64,000 bases of DNA from positions 28,266,008 to 28,330,007 of the forward strand of contig CM049313.1 of assembly GCA_026874595.1 (NCBI GenBank). Direction: 5' to 3'. Shown here piece by piece: positions 61,276 through 64,000 of this stretch. Below the pieces are notes generated by a model that was not told where the DNA came from, did not search any database, and saw nothing but the letters and a program-made list of their open reading frames with translations. The stretch is from Sipunculus nudus (taxonomy: Eukaryota > Annelida > Sipuncula > Golfingiida > Sipunculidae). Each line of letters begins with the position of its first letter. Positions within the stretch are counted from its first letter, which is position 1. A program made the translations under genes and the position numbers.

Positions 61276-63103
61276 TAAGCGAGACTGTGAGCTTATGCAA
61301 TGGTGTGGCGTCGTCCGTAGTTTGTACGTTAACCCATACTATCTTTAAAAAGGCAGGAGTTAGCATCACCAAATTTTATGCAAAAAATTAGTAGTCTAAA
61401 AAACTATCAGATTTTGCTTATTTTTTCGCTAACTGCATTTTCTTAGATTTAATAGGGAAAAAGATAAAAAAAACTTTAAAAATCTTCTTCTCCGAAAACG
61501 TTCAGCCAAATTGTCCAATATTTCACAGAAATCATCCCAGAAACAATCTCTCCCATTTTTTTCGAATGGTTCCAGTTCGGTGATTTTTGACCGAGTTACA
61601 GGAAGTTGAACTTAGTCATCTGTCCAAAAAAAGAATACTAAATTTACAATCTCAAAAACGGCTGGAGCTATCATCACCAAATTTTATGCCAATGATGGAC
61701 ACATGAGTCATATCTGAAACTGAGGTATTTGTACGGAGTTCATCAGTGCCTGTATCATACTGAGGGCTAAAAAGAACTTCTACTCTGAAACAATATGGCC
61801 AAACTTTTTAATATTGCACAGAAATGATCCTGGGGTGGTGCTTTCTAAATTTTGACCAAATGCTCTCAGTTCAGTGACTTTCGGTCAAGGTATGGGAAGC
61901 TGAATTTAGTCATATGGCATAACAGCCCATTTCAGCTCAGTGACTACAAAGATCTTCTTTTCAAAAACCACTGGGCATGATTCTGAAATCATCCACATTA
62001 ATTATCCTCAGATGTTGATAATTAAGGTTAGTTTAAAAGGTTTTGGTTCAGAGCTTTTTTGCTGAGTTACAGGAAGCTGAACTTAGCCAGTTTGCTGTCT
62101 CTTCCTATATGAGTTATAAACCTGCAAAATGTTTTTCGATTGACGCCACTGTGGCCAATTTGTTTAATATTTTACAGGAATAATCCCCACAATAATTCTT
62201 ATATAATAATTGTCTTAAATGGTTCCACATGAATGAATTTTGGCTGAATTATAGAGATTAATTGAATCATTTTACCATACATGTTAATTGTGTGAAGCAG
62301 TTACATTTAGCCTGGCACCAGTTTATCAGCATCTACTACATCATGCCACTAGACATTTAGATTTCAGGTTAAATAGCATGGTAGACTGCCAGTTATTTCA
62401 GATTTGGCACCAGGCCAAAGGTCAGCCTGGATCTATTTATAGCTTTGGCAGACTGGCAACTGTATCAGATTAGGCAACAGGTCAAGAGTTCACTCAGCGC
62501 AGCCAGGTATAGGTCAAGAGTTCACTCAGTCTAGCCAGGTGCTGGTCAAGAGTTCACTAAGTCTAGCCAAGCGCAGGTCAAGAGTTCACTCAGTGCAGTA
62601 GCTTGAGCCAGCAATTTGTCTCAGTTCACTCGGGGCAACTGCCTTTCTCACTTTGCCTGGTCAGGCCAGTGCATCAAACTCAAGAGAATTTTTATGTATT
62701 GGCCTGATATTTTGACCTGTCTATGCGTCTTTGATGGCGTTCTCGTTCACAAGATAGGTGTCGCCACCTACAATGACTCTGCACAGTGTATGTGATGCTT
62801 ATTTCTCCAGAAGAATTTGATATATCAGCCTGAAATTGGGCATATTTAAACATATTGTAAAGGTTTGTCATATACAAGACTGGTGGCACCACCTACAATA
62901 ATTTTAGCACAGTGTATGACTCTGCTTATTTCTCAGGAGAGGATATCAGCCTGAAATTGGGCATGCATACGTGTACATCTTTGATACTTTCGTCATATAC
63001 AAGACATGTACGCCTACTTGAAAAGTAATGGCCCAGCATTATAGCATTATACCTTGTGTATAATCCGTTGCACAGGTTCGCATCAGGCCTATAGGCCTTG
63101 TTA
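61276..63103 (+). repeat. Dispersed repeat family R2, copy B
   Basis: The head GACTGTGAGCTTATGCAATG is followed by GGCAGGAGTTAGCATCACC, TCTTCTTCTCCGAAAACG, GACCGAGTTACAGGAAG and the minisatellite at 62481. The tail is CACAGGTTCGCATCAGGCCT and contains the perfect palindrome AGGCCTATAGGCCT (63085-63098). Matches 19051-20452. The palindrome next to the 3' end is reminiscent of rolling-circle elements, but no class can be assigned. Confidence 0.7.
62481..62608. repeat. Minisatellite, 32-bp unit, four copies
   Basis: GTCAAGAGTTCACT begins units at 62481, 62513, 62545 and 62577. It sits inside repeat R2 copy B; a related GTCACTCAGTTCAACCAGG block is in copy A near 19792. Confidence 0.9.
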
Positions 63104-63254
63104 TTTTCGTGGAATTCTTGGTTTACCTTTATCCACGAAATTATAAACCAAACGATTATAAGTTTATTATAGAATTTATGAAAGGCCATCAACCCTGTGC
63201 ATTGAGTTATCGTGCAGGCCCGCCTTCACCGTCCATGTTAGCAAATGCTACTGA

Positions 63255-64000
63255 TTAAATAGGGACCCATGGGTCTCGATGCTCAGCTGCATTTGTCTGT
63301 AAGGATATATGTTTTCCAAAATATTGGTCCTGTGATCAGTTTGAAGCCAACCTGTCTACCCAAACTGGAATTATCATCCATAAACTAATTTGTGAATGGA
63401 TGGGCCCTGTGACATTAACCTTTGACCTAGTGACCCCAAAATCAAAAGGAAACTTCCCCTATTGGCAGGTGCACCACATGTCGATGATGGAAGGATTGAG
63501 ATGAAAGGTTTGGCTTAAAATACATCCACAATCTTTATAGAAAGATGTTTGTTTAGCCATGCTGGTCCATCTCATGGAGATATAGAACAAGAATACACAG
63601 AAAAAGTCGGATCAGCCCGTATGACCTTGACCTTTGACCTTAAAATCCATAAGTAACTTCTACAATTGGCAGGTGAGATACATCTGGAAGATAGAAGGTT
63701 TGGGACAGAAAGTTTGGCTAAAAATACATCAACAATCTTTTTAAAGAAGTGGGTCCTGTGACCTTGACCTTTGGCCTTATGACCCCAAAATAGAAAGGGT
63801 TCTTACATTATTGGTGGGTCATATATAAGTCAAAATTGAAACCAATATATCAATCCAAACTGGAGTTATCATTCAGAAATAAATATTGACCTTGACCTTT
63901 GATCTCATGACCCCAGAATCAACAGTTCTTACTTTAGTGGTTGGCCTTATAAAAGTCAAGTTTGAAACCAATATTTCAAACCAAACTGGTGTTATCATCT
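63255..64000 (-). repeat. GACCTTTGACC repeat, running off the window
   Basis: It opens with ATAGGGACCCATGGGTCTCG (tail of the GGGTCCC family in reverse). Then several units carry CCTTGACCTTTGACCT, ATGACCCCAAAATC, GGCAGGTG.ACCACAT and AAGTTTGAAACCAATAT. Same composition and order as 33568-34030. Confidence 0.6.

Overview
This is a eukaryotic, strongly AT-rich, repeat-dominated window, almost certainly from an animal genome. A bivalve mollusc is my best guess. That is inference: the evidence is non-LTR reverse transcriptase remnants, abundant (TA)n, (CT)n and poly-G/poly-C tracts, and several repeat families I associate with bivalves (a Clint-style head reading AGCTCAGCTGACT with CCGTCCGTCC runs, GGTGGCGCCACC units, minisatellite-bearing elements). 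No intact conventional gene is visible. The longest clean reading frame (300 codons) is a retrotransposon gag. No tRNA, rRNA or CRISPR was found; the only RNA-like feature is a tRNA-derived SINE head.

Layout. 1-3511: a frameshifted LINE that begins inside its endonuclease. 4068-4844: a 573-bp MITE with terminal inverted repeats and a TAA duplication, next to a foldback. 7205-8088: one copy of a dispersed repeat whose inverted partner lies at 56535-57230. 9361-11300: a decayed Ty3/Gypsy gag on the minus strand, followed by a 720-bp tandem array (11479-13105). 13.7-17.4 kb: two weak promoter candidates in an otherwise AT-rich stretch. 17.7-20.5 kb: dispersed repeats. 21.2 kb: SINE. 21.96-22.85 kb: 234-bp tandem array, open in several frames. 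23.2-24.7 kb: module M followed by a 180-bp satellite. 24.9-28.8 kb: minus-strand exon-like remnants, mostly inside an element bounded by GGTTC-rich ends. 30.1-34.4 kb: tandemly organised dispersed elements. 39.07-40.91 kb: a long-TIR DNA transposon. 41.0-45.7 kb: a large 112-bp satellite carrying 15 exact TGACGTCA palindromes and higher-order repeats. 45.7-49.7 kb: a 691-bp module D present twice, with minus-strand coding-like exons and a second tandem array between the copies. 50.5-52.3 kb: the longest copy of the AGCTCAGCTGACT family. 53.8-54.2 kb: a second LINE fragment. 55.6-58.2 kb: two divergent promoter/first-exon candidates. 59-64 kb: more dispersed and tandem repeats.

The most interesting structure is the relation between modules M and D and the two satellites. 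M abuts a satellite at 23.4 kb, D abuts a related satellite at 45.7 kb, and at 49.0 kb M is joined directly to D with no satellite. This suggests one composite mobile element with order M - satellite - D, resembling the bivalve elements that carry internal tandem arrays. The second theme is a set of short minus-strand open exons with plausible splice acceptors (24.9-28.8 kb, 46.8 kb, 48.65-48.89 kb). They look like protein-coding sequence but match no family I recognise. All repeat calls were made by eye without alignment software, so boundaries are approximate.
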